Made by a program: the position numbers and the translations under genes
Source of the DNA: Gaiellaceae bacterium
GTDB taxonomy: Bacteria > Actinomycetota > Thermoleophilia > Gaiellales > Gaiellaceae
NCBI GenBank assembly: GCA_021323315.1
Contig: JAJTCQ010000008.1
Coordinates: forward strand, 30,160-94,159
DNA: 64,000 nucleotides
Direction of reading: 5' to 3'
In this document: in pieces, positions 49,977 to 58,373 of the stretch
How positions within the stretch are numbered: the first letter of the stretch is position 1
Layout of the letters: the number at the start of each line of letters is the position of its first letter
The notes under the pieces: model-generated
What the model was told of the DNA's origin: nothing
The model's database searches: none
The model's input: the letters and a program-made list of their open reading frames with translations, nothing else

Positions 49977-51134
49977 CTAGTGCACGGCCGCTGTTCCGAG
50001 GTGAGGCTCGTACGCGCCCGTGCCGACGATCTCGACGATCTGGTCGACCGCCAAGCGAAGCTCGTCGTCCGTCGTGAAGAAGTGCGGGCCGAGGCGGATG
50101 CCGGCGCCGGGTCGGAAGTCGCCGAGGATGCCTCGCAACTCGAGCTCGGCGTAGACCGCGGCGCCCTCCGGGACGTCAATGGTCACCGTGCCGCCTCGCC
50201 GGCCCGGATCGCGCGGGCTCCGGACCTCGAGTCCAGCCTTGTCCGCGTGCCCTATGAGAAGTTCAGTCTGCCGCAGCGAGTTCTCCCGGATCCGCGAGAC
50301 GCCGACCTCCTCGATCAGGTCGTAGCCGGCCGTGCCTGCCATGTGCGCAGCGGGATTCGGTGTACCCGTGAGGAAGCGCGCGGCGCCGGGCGCGTACTCC
50401 ATGTCCTCCTCGAACGCGAACGGCCGATCGTGCGCCTGCCAGCCCGTGAAGGTGGGCTCGAGCTGCTCCGCCAATTCGGGCCGCACGTACAGCCAGCCGT
50501 TCGCCGGCCCGCCGCAGAGCCACTTCACCGAGCCGCCGACGGCGAAGTCGACGCCGAGCGTCGTGACGTCCATCGGGACGATCCCGGCCGACTGGTAGCA
50601 GTCGAGGATCACATGCGCGCCGACCTCGTGCGCTCGGCGGACGATCGGCTCGACGTCCTGGATCTCCGACTCCTTGAACAGAACGTGGCTGATCGGGACG
50701 AGGAGCGTGCGCTCGTCGATCCGCTCGACGATCTCCTCGTCGTCCTCGCAGACGACGACCTCGAGGTCGGGCTGCGCCTGGTACAGGTAGCGGACGGACG
50801 GGAAATTCGCGCGCTCGTAGACCACGCGGTTCCGCGCCGGATCGATCGGCCGGAAGCACGAGAGCACGATCGCCTCCGCGATCGCCACGTTCTGCTCCAT
50901 CACCGTCGATCCGGCAGGCGCACCGATGATCCGCCCGACCTGGTCACCGACGCGCATCGGCGTCGCCCACCAGCCCTCGTCCCAGGAGCGGATCCCGCGC
51001 TCGGCCCACATCTGCGCGAACTCGGCGAGCAGCTCCGGCGCGCGTCGCGGCATCGGGCCCAGCGTATGGCTCGCGAGATAGGTCGTCTGCTCGAGGATCG
51101 GGAACTCGGAGCGGTAGTCCAGTAGCCCTCGCAT
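49977..51134 (-). CDS. Kynureninase-like / class V aminotransferase-fold PLP enzyme
   Basis: 385 residues. It starts LLDYRSEFPILEQTTYLASHTLGPMP, kynureninase-like. The PLP lysine is in AVGGSVKWLCGGPANGWLYVRPEL, and the cofactor Asp region in AHVILDCYQSAGIVPMDVT. C-terminal RPGAGIRLGPHFFTTDDEL fits KynU. Kynureninase cleaves kynurenine to anthranilate and alanine, but no other kynurenine-pathway gene lies nearby, so a different PLP reaction is possible. Divergent from the M14 peptidase gene. Confidence 0.8.
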   Translation of the reverse strand: MRGLLDYRSEFPILEQTTYLASHTLGPMPRRAPELLAEFAQMWAERGIRSWDEGWWATPMRVGDQVGRIIGAPAGSTVMEQNVAIAEAIVLSCFRPIDPARNRVVYERANFPSVRYLYQAQPDLEVVVCEDDEEIVERIDERTLLVPISHVLFKESEIQDVEPIVRRAHEVGAHVILDCYQSAGIVPMDVTTLGVDFAVGGSVKWLCGGPANGWLYVRPELAEQLEPTFTGWQAHDRPFAFEEDMEYAPGAARFLTGTPNPAAHMAGTAGYDLIEEVGVSRIRENSLRQTELLIGHADKAGLEVRSPRDPGRRGGTVTIDVPEGAAVYAELELRGILGDFRPGAGIRLGPHFFTTDDELRLAVDQIVEIVGTGAYEPHLGTAAVH

Positions 51135-51166
51135 CGCGCGAGGGTAATGGACTAGGCTCGCGCGCG

Positions 51167-52828
51167 GTGCGCGTCCAGTTCGACCGCTTCTACACCTACG
51201 CCGAGCTGACGGAGACGCTCGAGGCCTGGGCCTCCGAGTTTCCAGGGCGGTTCTCCCTCGAGTCGATCGGCAAGTCGTACGAGGGCCGCGACATCTGGCT
51301 CTGCACGGTCACGAACACCGAGACCGGCCCGCCGGACGAGAGGCCCGCCGTATTCATCCACGCTCAGATCCACGCGATGGAGTTCACCGGGACGACGGCC
51401 GCGCTCCACCTTCTCGACCATCTCCTCCACTCCGACGATCCCCGCGTGCGCCATGCTGTGGACACGCGCACGTTCTACGTCGTCCCGCGCGTCAACCCGG
51501 ACGGCGCGGACGCAGGGCTTGCAGACGGGCGCTTCCGGCGCTCGAGCGTGCGGCCATATCCCCGCGACGAGCCCGAGGACGGCCTCCACCGTGCGGACGT
51601 CGACGGCGACGGTCGCGTCCTCTTCATGCGCATGAAGGATCCGAACGGATCGTGGAAACCGCACCCGGACGATCCGCGGGCGCTCATCGCACGCCGCCCG
51701 GACGACGTCGACGGCGACTTCTTCCGCGTCCTCCCGGAGGGGACGATCCACAACTGGGACGGCGTGACGATCCCGATCGCGCGGCCGCTCGAGGGCCTCG
51801 ATCTCAACCGCAACTGGCCCGCCGACTGGGCGCCGGAGGCCGAGCAGCAGGGCGCCGGGCCGTTCCCGACCTCAGAGCCCGAGGTTCGCGCGCTCGTGGA
51901 GGCGATCGTCGCGCGCAAGAACATCACGTCCTACGTCGGGTACCACACGTTCTCGGGAGTCCATCTGCGGCCGTGGTCGGGCCGCTCGGACGACGAGTTC
52001 CCCGTACCCGACCTGCGCGCGTTCAAGATCATCGGCGAGGAGGCGACCCGCCTCACGGGGTACCCGTCCATCTCGATCTTCCACGACTTCAAGTACCACC
52101 CGAAGATGGTGATCAAGGGCGGCGACGTCGACTGGATCTACGACCACCTCGGCGCCTACGCGTGGGTGACGGAGTTCTGGAGCCCGCAGCGCGCCGCCGG
52201 GCTCTCCGAGTACCACTTCATCGACTGGATTCGCGAGCACTCCCCCGAGGACGAGCTCGCCGTGCTGAAGGTCGCCGACGAGCTCGGCGACGGCTACGTC
52301 GACTGGTACCCGTTCGAGCATCCGCAGCTCGGACCGATCGAGCTCGGCGGCTGGGACCTCGTCCGCTTCTGGTTCAACCCGCCTCTCTCCCGCCTCGAGG
52401 AGGAGGTGAAGCCGCACGCCGACTTCGCGCTGTACCTCGCGCTCATCTCGCCGCTCCTCGAGATCCGCTCGTTCGAGACCGAGCCGATCGGGGACGGCGC
52501 GCACCGCCTGCGGCTCGTGCTCGAGAACGCCGGCTGGCTGCCGACGAACGTGACCGAGAAGGCGATCGAGCGGAAAGTCGTGCGGCCCATCCAGGTCGAC
52601 CTCGAGCTCCCGGAAGGGGCCCGGATCGCCGCCGGCAAGGAGCGTGAGGAGGCGGGCCAGCTCGGGGGCCGCGTGGAGCGGCGGCAGATCACCTGGTGGA
52701 ACACCGACCACTCGACGTCGGAGCGGACGCTCGTCGAGTGGGTCGTCGAGGCCAGGGCCGGCGACCGCGTCTCGGTGGTCGCACGCCACGAGCGCGCCGG
52801 CGCGGTCCGCGCAGAGCTCGTGCTCTAG
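51167..52828 (+). CDS. M14 family zinc carboxypeptidase
   Basis: 553 residues from GTG 51167, no signal peptide, so probably cytosolic. Zinc ligands HAQIHAMEFTG (His-x2-Glu; the second His of the segment starts HAME) and GYHTFSGVHLRP; the substrate-binding DLNRNWPADW motif (N-R) and catalytic Glu in AYAWVTEFWSPQR. Residues about 1-400 form the peptidase; the tail (about 410-553) has beta strands (FETEPIGDGAHRLRLVLENAGWLP) as in C-terminal beta-sandwich domains. It removes C-terminal residues from peptides. Followed after 9 bases by an alcohol dehydrogenase. Confidence 0.9.
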   Translation: MRVQFDRFYTYAELTETLEAWASEFPGRFSLESIGKSYEGRDIWLCTVTNTETGPPDERPAVFIHAQIHAMEFTGTTAALHLLDHLLHSDDPRVRHAVDTRTFYVVPRVNPDGADAGLADGRFRRSSVRPYPRDEPEDGLHRADVDGDGRVLFMRMKDPNGSWKPHPDDPRALIARRPDDVDGDFFRVLPEGTIHNWDGVTIPIARPLEGLDLNRNWPADWAPEAEQQGAGPFPTSEPEVRALVEAIVARKNITSYVGYHTFSGVHLRPWSGRSDDEFPVPDLRAFKIIGEEATRLTGYPSISIFHDFKYHPKMVIKGGDVDWIYDHLGAYAWVTEFWSPQRAAGLSEYHFIDWIREHSPEDELAVLKVADELGDGYVDWYPFEHPQLGPIELGGWDLVRFWFNPPLSRLEEEVKPHADFALYLALISPLLEIRSFETEPIGDGAHRLRLVLENAGWLPTNVTEKAIERKVVRPIQVDLELPEGARIAAGKEREEAGQLGGRVERRQITWWNTDHSTSERTLVEWVVEARAGDRVSVVARHERAGAVRAELVL

Positions 52829-52837
52829 CCTCACACC

Positions 52838-53830
52838 ATGCGCGCGATGGTGCTCGGTGCGCAGCGCACACCGTTGCGCGCCGCCGAGGTCGCCGATCCG
52901 GAGCCCGCGGCCGGACAGGTCCTCCTCCGCGTACGTGCTTGCGCCGTGTGCCGGACCGATCTTCACATCGTCGACGGCGACCTTGCGCGCCCGAAGCTGC
53001 CGCTGGTGCCAGGGCACCAGATCGTGGGCGAGGTCGTCGGCGGCGGCGAGCGGTTCGAGCCGGGAACGCGTGTCGGCGTGCCCTGGCTCGGATGGACCTG
53101 CGGCGAGTGCCGGTTCTGCGTCGCCGGCCAGGAGAACCTCTGTGACCGGGCGCGCTTCACCGGATACGACCTCGACGGCGGCTATGCGGACCTGGCAGTG
53201 GCAGACGAGCGCTACTGCTTCTCGATCCCGACGGACTATCCCGACGAGCAGGCCGCACCGCTTCTCTGCGCCGGGCTCATCGGCTACCGCTCCCTCCGCC
53301 TCGCCGGAGACGCGGAACGTATCGGTCTGTACGGGTTCGGAGCGTCCGCCCACATCGTCTGCCAGGTCGCCGTCGCTCAGGGACGTGCCGTTTTCGGCGG
53401 CACGCGCGCCGGCGACGCGGAGACGCAGGAGTTCGCGCGCTCGCTCGGGGCGACCTGGGCGGGTGATGCGCTTGCCGGCCCTCCGGTGGAGCTCGACGCG
53501 GTCATCGTGTTCGCGCCGGTGGGCGAGCTCGTCCCGCCGGCACTCCGCCACGTCCGTAAGGGCGGTTCGGTCGTCTGCGCGGGGATTCACATGAGCGACA
53601 TCCCGGCGTTTCCGTACGACTGGCTCTGGGGCGAGCGGATGATCCGCTCGGTCACGAACCTCACCCGGGCCGACGGGGAGGAGTTCCTCGCGCACGCGCG
53701 AGCGAGCCCCGTCCGGGTGGAGGTCGAGACGTTCCCACTCGAGGAGGCGAACGTCGCGCTCGCCCGGCTCCGCAGCGGCGCGCTGCGCGGTGCCGCCGTC
53801 CTCGTGTGCGACGCTACGAGTGAACGATGA
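52838..53830 (+). CDS. Zinc-dependent alcohol dehydrogenase (MDR, AdhA-like)
   Basis: 330 residues. Catalytic zinc Cys in ACAVCRTDLHIVDGD and His in LVPGHQIVGEV; structural zinc CGECRFCVAGQENLC. NAD(P) fold LYGFGASAHIVCQVAV. The family oxidises alcohols or reduces aldehydes. Its stop overlaps the next start (ATGA). Confidence 0.92.
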   Translation: MRAMVLGAQRTPLRAAEVADPEPAAGQVLLRVRACAVCRTDLHIVDGDLARPKLPLVPGHQIVGEVVGGGERFEPGTRVGVPWLGWTCGECRFCVAGQENLCDRARFTGYDLDGGYADLAVADERYCFSIPTDYPDEQAAPLLCAGLIGYRSLRLAGDAERIGLYGFGASAHIVCQVAVAQGRAVFGGTRAGDAETQEFARSLGATWAGDALAGPPVELDAVIVFAPVGELVPPALRHVRKGGSVVCAGIHMSDIPAFPYDWLWGERMIRSVTNLTRADGEEFLAHARASPVRVEVETFPLEEANVALARLRSGALRGAAVLVCDATSER

Positions 53831-54465
53831 CGACGCACGACGCTCCCTCTGCAGCCAGCGGCCCGCTCGTTCTCGCCGACATCAGCGGCTACAGCTCCTT
53901 CCTGCGATCCGTGGCCGACGAGCACCGCAATGACGCCTTCGCCGACGGAGCCGTTCCAGACGGGTACCGCGTCATCTCGAGCCTGCTCGACGGGATCGTC
54001 TCGCATTTCGTCCCGCCGTTCACGCTGTCGAAGCTCGAGGGTGACGCGGTCTTCGCGTACGCCACGGATCCCGAGGAGCTGCCGCGTGGGCAGGCCATGT
54101 TCGACCGTGTCAGAGAGTGCTACGCCGCCTTCCGGCAGCGCGTCGAGACCGCGCAGTCGAAGTGGCAGTGCTGGTGCGAGGCCTGCGCGAAGATCGACGA
54201 GCTGGATCTGAAGTTCGTGCTCCACGCAGGGCCGTTCGTGATCCAACCGATCGCCGGTCGGCCGGAGCTCGCTGGGTCGGAGGTGGTCGTCGCGCACCGC
54301 CTCCTGAAGTCGCGTGCGGGCGATCTTCTCGATCGAAGCGGCTTCATGCTCGTCACCGACGCCGCGTCCGACTGGTTCGACCTGCCGGCCGGCGGTGGCG
54401 TCCCGCTCGTCGAGACTCTCGAGGGGTGCGCGCCTCTCGGCGCGCGGGCGTTCGGGTTCGCCTGA
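53827..54465 (+). CDS. DUF2652 protein (nucleotide-cyclase-like)
   Basis: 212 residues. PLVLADISGYSSFLRSVADEH resembles the first metal motif of class III cyclases (D-I-x-G-[FY]), and FTLSKLEGDAVFAYA the second (K-x2-GD). It matches DUF2652 proteins, which share the fold; a full set of catalytic residues is not evident. CWCEACAKIDELDLKFVLHAGPF precedes the helper strand. Function unknown. Co-translated with the alcohol dehydrogenase by a 4-base overlap. Confidence 0.8.
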   Translation: MTTHDAPSAASGPLVLADISGYSSFLRSVADEHRNDAFADGAVPDGYRVISSLLDGIVSHFVPPFTLSKLEGDAVFAYATDPEELPRGQAMFDRVRECYAAFRQRVETAQSKWQCWCEACAKIDELDLKFVLHAGPFVIQPIAGRPELAGSEVVVAHRLLKSRAGDLLDRSGFMLVTDAASDWFDLPAGGGVPLVETLEGCAPLGARAFGFA

Positions 54466-54468
54466 GCG

Positions 54469-55365
54469 CTAGCCGAACCGCTCCATCTCGACGAGCGCCG
54501 CCTCACCCGCATGATCGACCTGGAGCGTCGTGTGGTCGATCCCGAACTCGACCTGCAGGAGGCGCTCGAGCTCCCGACGCCGACCGTGGCAGTCCTCGCC
54601 GGGCCTGACGAGGACGTGCGCGGAGAGCGCCGGGAACCCCGACGTGATCGTCCACACGTGAAGGTCGTGCACCTCGACGACCCCGGGCGCCGAGGCCAGT
54701 CGCCGCCCGAGCGCCGCGGCGTCGATCCCGCGCGGCGTCGACTCCAGGAGGATTTCGGTCGAGTCGCGCAGAACCGACCATGCGCTCGCGAGTATGAGAA
54801 TGCCGATGAGGATGCTCACGAGCGGGTCGGCCTCGACCCAGCCCGTCGTGAGGATCAGGACGGCCGCGACCGCGACGCCGAAGGAGCCGAGGAGATCTGC
54901 GAACACGTGTCGGAACGCGGCCTCGACGTTCAGGCTGTGGCGACGCGCGCGCGAGAGGATCAAACCGGCACCGACGTTCACCGCGAGGCCGACGAGGGCG
55001 ATTGCGAGCATCCACCCGCCGAGGACGTCCCCCGGATCGCGCAGCCGCACGACCGCCTCGACGAAGATCCAGATCGCGAGCGCGACCAGCATGACGCCGT
55101 TCGCGAGTGCGGCCAGCACCTCCGCGCGCTTGAAGCCGAAGCTGCGCTCCGGCGTCGACGGCTTCGTGGCGAGCCAGGCCGCGACGAGCGCGACCCCGAG
55201 CGCGATGTTGTCGGAGAGCATGTGCACCGCGTCCGCGAGGAGCGCAAGGCTGCCGGCGAGCACGCCGCCGACGACCTCGACGACCGTGTACGAGGCGGTC
55301 AGCGCCAGCGCGGCACCGAGCGCGCGCCGGCTCTCCACCCGCCCGTGGTCGTGACCGTGCCCCAC
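54469..55365 (-). CDS. czcD: Cation diffusion facilitator (CzcD/ZitB-like)
   Basis: 298 residues with six membrane helices and a C-terminal ferredoxin-like domain. The N-terminal His run HGHDHGRVESRR, metal site motifs LLADAVHMLSDNIALG and AFRHVFADLLGSFGVAVAA (H-x3-D pairs) fit Zn2+/H+ antiporters. C-terminal domain: VVEVHDLHVWTITSGFPALSAHVLV and LQVEFGIDHTTLQVDH. It exports zinc or related divalent metals. Confidence 0.92.
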   Translation of the reverse strand: MGHGHDHGRVESRRALGAALALTASYTVVEVVGGVLAGSLALLADAVHMLSDNIALGVALVAAWLATKPSTPERSFGFKRAEVLAALANGVMLVALAIWIFVEAVVRLRDPGDVLGGWMLAIALVGLAVNVGAGLILSRARRHSLNVEAAFRHVFADLLGSFGVAVAAVLILTTGWVEADPLVSILIGILILASAWSVLRDSTEILLESTPRGIDAAALGRRLASAPGVVEVHDLHVWTITSGFPALSAHVLVRPGEDCHGRRRELERLLQVEFGIDHTTLQVDHAGEAALVEMERFG

Positions 55366-55374
55366 GTGGACGTT

Positions 55375-56673
55375 CTACCGGGCCGAGCCGGCATTTGCCG
55401 CAGGCGGCTCGACAGGCGGCGGCGCGGCGTTCGTGAGAATCGCCGCGGCGAGCAGCACCGTGAGCGCGACCGCCGCCTCACCGGCGAGGCTGTGCCGCAC
55501 GTCGGGCTCGCCACCCGCCTCGAAGCGCGGGCGCACGACGAAGTGATGGGCCGCACCCCAGGTGAGCGCGAGCGCGACGATGCCGAGCTTCAGCAGGAGG
55601 AGACGACCGTACTGCGTCTGCCACAGGTCGCTCGCCTCGGGAAGCCGGGTGAGTGCCAGGTACGATCCCGCCAGCACCATCGCGCCGACGAGCAGAACAG
55701 CAAGACGGGCGAACCCGAGGAAGGCGTTTCGCCGTAGGGACGGCGCGAGCGGCCACACGAGGAACGCGAGCGCCACCAGACCGCCGGCCCACACCGACGC
55801 AGCGACGAGATGGAGCCAGTCGGCAGCTTGCGAGAGCCAGCCCGCATTGTCCTCCGTCGCCTGGTGGCCCGACAGCGACAGGCCTGACGCGAGCGCCAGC
55901 GAGAGAACGAGGGCGGGCCACCGCAGCTCCGGCCGTTCGAGGATCCAGGCAAGCAGGAGCACCGCTGCCACGATCCCGAAGCCGAGTGTCATTGCGAGGA
56001 AGGCGATGCCGAAGCGCGTCTTCTCGGCGAAGGGCTGCAGGTCTCCGTACAGGAGGTCGCCGAGCGGGAGCTGCAGCGCATTCGACGCGCGTACGACGAA
56101 CGCGACGATGCCGACGTCGATCACGAGGAACGCAGAAACCACGCCGAGCAGATGGAAGCCGCGCTCGACGCGAGCGGGTACCGGGCCACGGACGACGACC
56201 AGGCGCACGACGAGCGGCCCGATCAGGAGGGCGAGCGCGACGAACAGGGCCCAGCGTGTGACGTCGTCGCGCCAGGTCGCAGCCACCGCGCCCACCGCCT
56301 CGGTCGGCGGCGGCGCGGGGACGCCTACGCCGAAGGTGAAGACGCCTGCGGGGGCGTGCCCGTCCCCGCCGATCACCCGCCAGCGCACGGTGTAGCCAGC
56401 CCCCCGCACGACGCGCGAGACCGGCGCCGTGACCACCCGGCCTTCCTCCGAGGTCGTCGCGGTTCCCGACAGCAGAGTCCCGTCGGGCGCGAGCACCTGG
56501 ATCGCTCCTGGCGACACCGTCACCGCCTGGTTGAAGCGGAGGCGGATCTCGTTCGGCGGCGCCTCGAGCCGCGACTGCGTCACCGGCTGCGAGCTCTCGA
56601 GGATCACGTGCCCGAGCGCGGCGGTCGGTGCGACCAGCGCCGCGACGGCACAGAGGAGAAGCGCACGCCTCAC
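55375..56673 (-). CDS. CopC-CopD fusion copper resistance/uptake protein
   Basis: 432 residues from GTG 56673. After a signal peptide (LLLCAVAALVAPTAALG), residues about 21-120 form a CopC beta-sandwich: HVILESSQPVTQSRLEAPPNEIRLRF and YTVRWRVIGGDGHAPAGVFTFGVG (the N-terminal His binds Cu2+). The rest is a CopD membrane domain of about eight helices with SGHQATEDNAGWLSQAADWLHLVAASVWAGGLVAL. The fusion is common in actinobacteria and moves or stores copper at the membrane. Overlaps the next gene's stop region by 4 bases on the upstream side. Confidence 0.9.
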   Translation of the reverse strand: MRRALLLCAVAALVAPTAALGHVILESSQPVTQSRLEAPPNEIRLRFNQAVTVSPGAIQVLAPDGTLLSGTATTSEEGRVVTAPVSRVVRGAGYTVRWRVIGGDGHAPAGVFTFGVGVPAPPPTEAVGAVAATWRDDVTRWALFVALALLIGPLVVRLVVVRGPVPARVERGFHLLGVVSAFLVIDVGIVAFVVRASNALQLPLGDLLYGDLQPFAEKTRFGIAFLAMTLGFGIVAAVLLLAWILERPELRWPALVLSLALASGLSLSGHQATEDNAGWLSQAADWLHLVAASVWAGGLVALAFLVWPLAPSLRRNAFLGFARLAVLLVGAMVLAGSYLALTRLPEASDLWQTQYGRLLLLKLGIVALALTWGAAHHFVVRPRFEAGGEPDVRHSLAGEAAVALTVLLAAAILTNAAPPPVEPPAANAGSAR

Positions 56674-57242
56674 GGCGCACCTGCCCCGAAGCGGCCGAAG
56701 ATCGTCGCGGAGTCGCGATCGGCGAAGAGGAGCACGGCCAGCAGGACGAAGGTCACGGCGAACCCGGCCCGCCACACCAGCTGGCGCGGACGGAGCGCCT
56801 GTCCGAGCGGGAAGAGCGCCGAGATCACGAGCAGCCAGCCGATCGCGTGGTGGAGGAACGCGGACCGCGAGTACAGCCAGTCGTTCGGCTCGTGCACGAG
56901 GAAGGCGGCACCCGAGACGAGGAGCGCGACTCCCGGCACGAGCGACCATGCGGGGCTCGTGAGCTTTCCGCGGACCAGCGCCAGCTGAACCGCTCCCGCC
57001 GAGAGCGCTGCCTGCGCCCACACCGCGTGCGCGAGCAGGTGCATCGTCGAGAACGTCGAGAAGATCGTGATCAACCAGAGCAGGACGCTCGACGCGATGA
57101 CCACGGCGGGGAACAGGTACGCGCGCCACGGCCGCCGGCGGAAGACCTCCGGTCCGACGAGCACCTCGGAGACGAGGAGCAGACCGAGCAGAAGCGAGAC
57201 CGCTCCGGCGATCCAGTGGGCACCCTCAGGACGGGGAACCAT
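56670..57242 (-). CDS. Integral membrane protein, His-rich helices
   Basis: 190 residues from ATG 57242. About six helices: HWIAGAVSLLLGLLLVSEVL, YLFPAVVIASSVLLWLITIFS, MHLLAHAVWAQAALSAGAVQL, LVPGVALLVSGAAFLVHEP, HHAIGWLLVISALFPLGQAL and AGFAVTFVLLAVLLFAD. Several His lie in or near helices, consistent with metal or heme sites. Family not recognised. It overlaps both the CopC-CopD gene and the preceding small membrane gene, so all three form an operon, probably copper-related. Confidence 0.7.
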   Translation of the reverse strand: MVPRPEGAHWIAGAVSLLLGLLLVSEVLVGPEVFRRRPWRAYLFPAVVIASSVLLWLITIFSTFSTMHLLAHAVWAQAALSAGAVQLALVRGKLTSPAWSLVPGVALLVSGAAFLVHEPNDWLYSRSAFLHHAIGWLLVISALFPLGQALRPRQLVWRAGFAVTFVLLAVLLFADRDSATIFGRFGAGAP

Positions 57243-57528
57243 GTCGCTCCGTCTCCTCCAGGTCCTCGACGAGGCCGGGCGCGATCGCGAACGTGAACAC
57301 GAGCCCGACCGCCATCGCCAGCAGCGGCCCCTGGAACAGGTAGTCGTAGAACCCGCTTCCGTCACGGGCGAGAAGAACGATGCGGTACGGCTGGGCGACC
57401 GCCCACACGAGGCCGCCGACGATGGTCAGTGGGCCGAGAAGCTGGAGGGCGAGTGCCCTCCACGGCCGCCTGGCTGAGCGGTGTCGTGCGTCCTCCCTCG
57501 GGATGCCGGTCGCAACGTCGGAGTTCAC
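57226..57528 (-). CDS. Small membrane protein (100 aa)
   Basis: Two helices: LALQLLGPLTIVGGLVWAVA (about 26-45) and YLFQGPLLAMAVGLVFTFAI (about 63-82), with a basic N-terminus and acidic C-terminus. First gene of the copper-type operon, overlapping the next gene by 17 bases. No family recognised. Confidence 0.65.
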   Translation of the reverse strand: MNSDVATGIPREDARHRSARRPWRALALQLLGPLTIVGGLVWAVAQPYRIVLLARDGSGFYDYLFQGPLLAMAVGLVFTFAIAPGLVEDLEETERHGSPS

Positions 57529-57628
57529 CCATACCTCCCGTCCCGAAAAGTCTTGCGGCGTCGGGACAGGCTATGCAAGCAGAGTCTGTTCAGGAACTCG
57601 CGCGGCCCCCGTGAGGCATCATGGGGTC

Positions 57629-58069
57629 GTGCGTCTACGGATCCTCCCGGTCGTCGGCGTCGTCAGCCTGGCAGCGGCGGCGGGCGTCGTCGCCGTGGCG
57701 AGCTCGTCGGCGAACGGCCTCCCCTCGTACACGAACGGCTACGCGAAGTGGCCCCGGATCAACAAGAAGCCGTTCACGAGCACCGACCCGCTCTCCAGCG
57801 CGCACCAGGGCGTGAAGAACGTCTACGCGAGCAGGAGGAAGGTCGGCAAGCGCTACCCGAACGGCACCGTGATCGTGAAGACGATCCAGGCCGCCGGCCG
57901 CATGGGCCCGCCCGGCCAGGTCGCCGTCATGCGCAAGCTGAACGGCAGGTGGCGGTACGTCGAGTACGGGCTCTCCGGAACCCGGTACGGCATCCTCGCG
58001 CAGGGACAGCTCTGCCAGAACTGTCACATGGCGGCACGCGCGAACGACTACGTCTTTACGCGCAAGTAG
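57629..58069 (+). CDS. Cytochrome P460-like exported heme protein
   Basis: 146 residues from GTG 57629 (an earlier GTG at 57611 is possible). Signal/anchor LPVVGVVSLAAAAGVVAVASS, then SYTNGYAKWPRINKKPF, RYPNGTVIVKTIQAAGR and a C-terminal heme-c motif CQNCHMAARANDYVF. A C-terminal CxxCH after this beta-rich pattern is typical of the cytochrome P460 fold. Family members oxidise hydroxylamine or bind NO, but many are uncharacterised. Immediately followed by copy 2 of the two-hairpin repeat. Confidence 0.75.
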   Translation: MRLRILPVVGVVSLAAAAGVVAVASSSANGLPSYTNGYAKWPRINKKPFTSTDPLSSAHQGVKNVYASRRKVGKRYPNGTVIVKTIQAAGRMGPPGQVAVMRKLNGRWRYVEYGLSGTRYGILAQGQLCQNCHMAARANDYVFTRK

Positions 58070-58150
58070 CGCGCAAGATCGGGATCCGCTCTCGCGGATC
58101 ACCGATCGCGTAGAAGGAACCCTGAAGCGGCCGCGTTCGCGGCCGGTCGC
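58070..58150. repeat. Two-hairpin element, copy 2 (structured RNA or bidirectional terminator)
   Basis: Follows the TAG stop with CGCGCAAGA. Hairpin A: GATCGG (58077-58082) with CCGATC (58102-58107) around ATCCGC-tctc-GCGGAT (58084-58099). Spacer AGAAGGAACCCTGAAG, then hairpin B CGGCCGCG-tt-CGCGGCCG (58128-58145). Compared with copy 1 the outer stem changes C-G to T-A while keeping pairing. It lies between convergent genes. Confidence 0.65.
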
Positions 58151-58151
58151 G

Positions 58152-58325
58152 TCAGGATCCCGTCGCCGGGTACTTCCTGCGCCGGTACGTCATCCAGAGC
58201 GCCATGATCCCGCCGATGATGAGGATCATGCCGATGATGATTCCGACGAAGTTCAGGAAGTACATGAAGAGGATCCCGGCGAGGATGAGGCCGAGACCCA
58301 CGATGTTGACGGGCCAGTTATCCAT
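58152..58325 (-). CDS. Very small membrane protein (57 aa)
   Basis: Reverse-strand ATG at 58323-58325: MDNWPVNIVGLGLILAGILF, then a glycine/isoleucine-rich hydrophobic stretch and a basic end MTYRRRKYPATGS. Two closely spaced helices joined at a FLNF segment. Composition and codon use fit a real small protein. It lies 48 bases downstream of kbl on the same strand. Function unknown. Confidence 0.65.
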   Translation of the reverse strand: MDNWPVNIVGLGLILAGILFMYFLNFVGIIIGMILIIGGIMALWMTYRRRKYPATGS

Positions 58326-58373
58326 GGCCGCACATTCGTCGCCGCCTGGCGAACTCCTCGTCCCCTGATCGGG

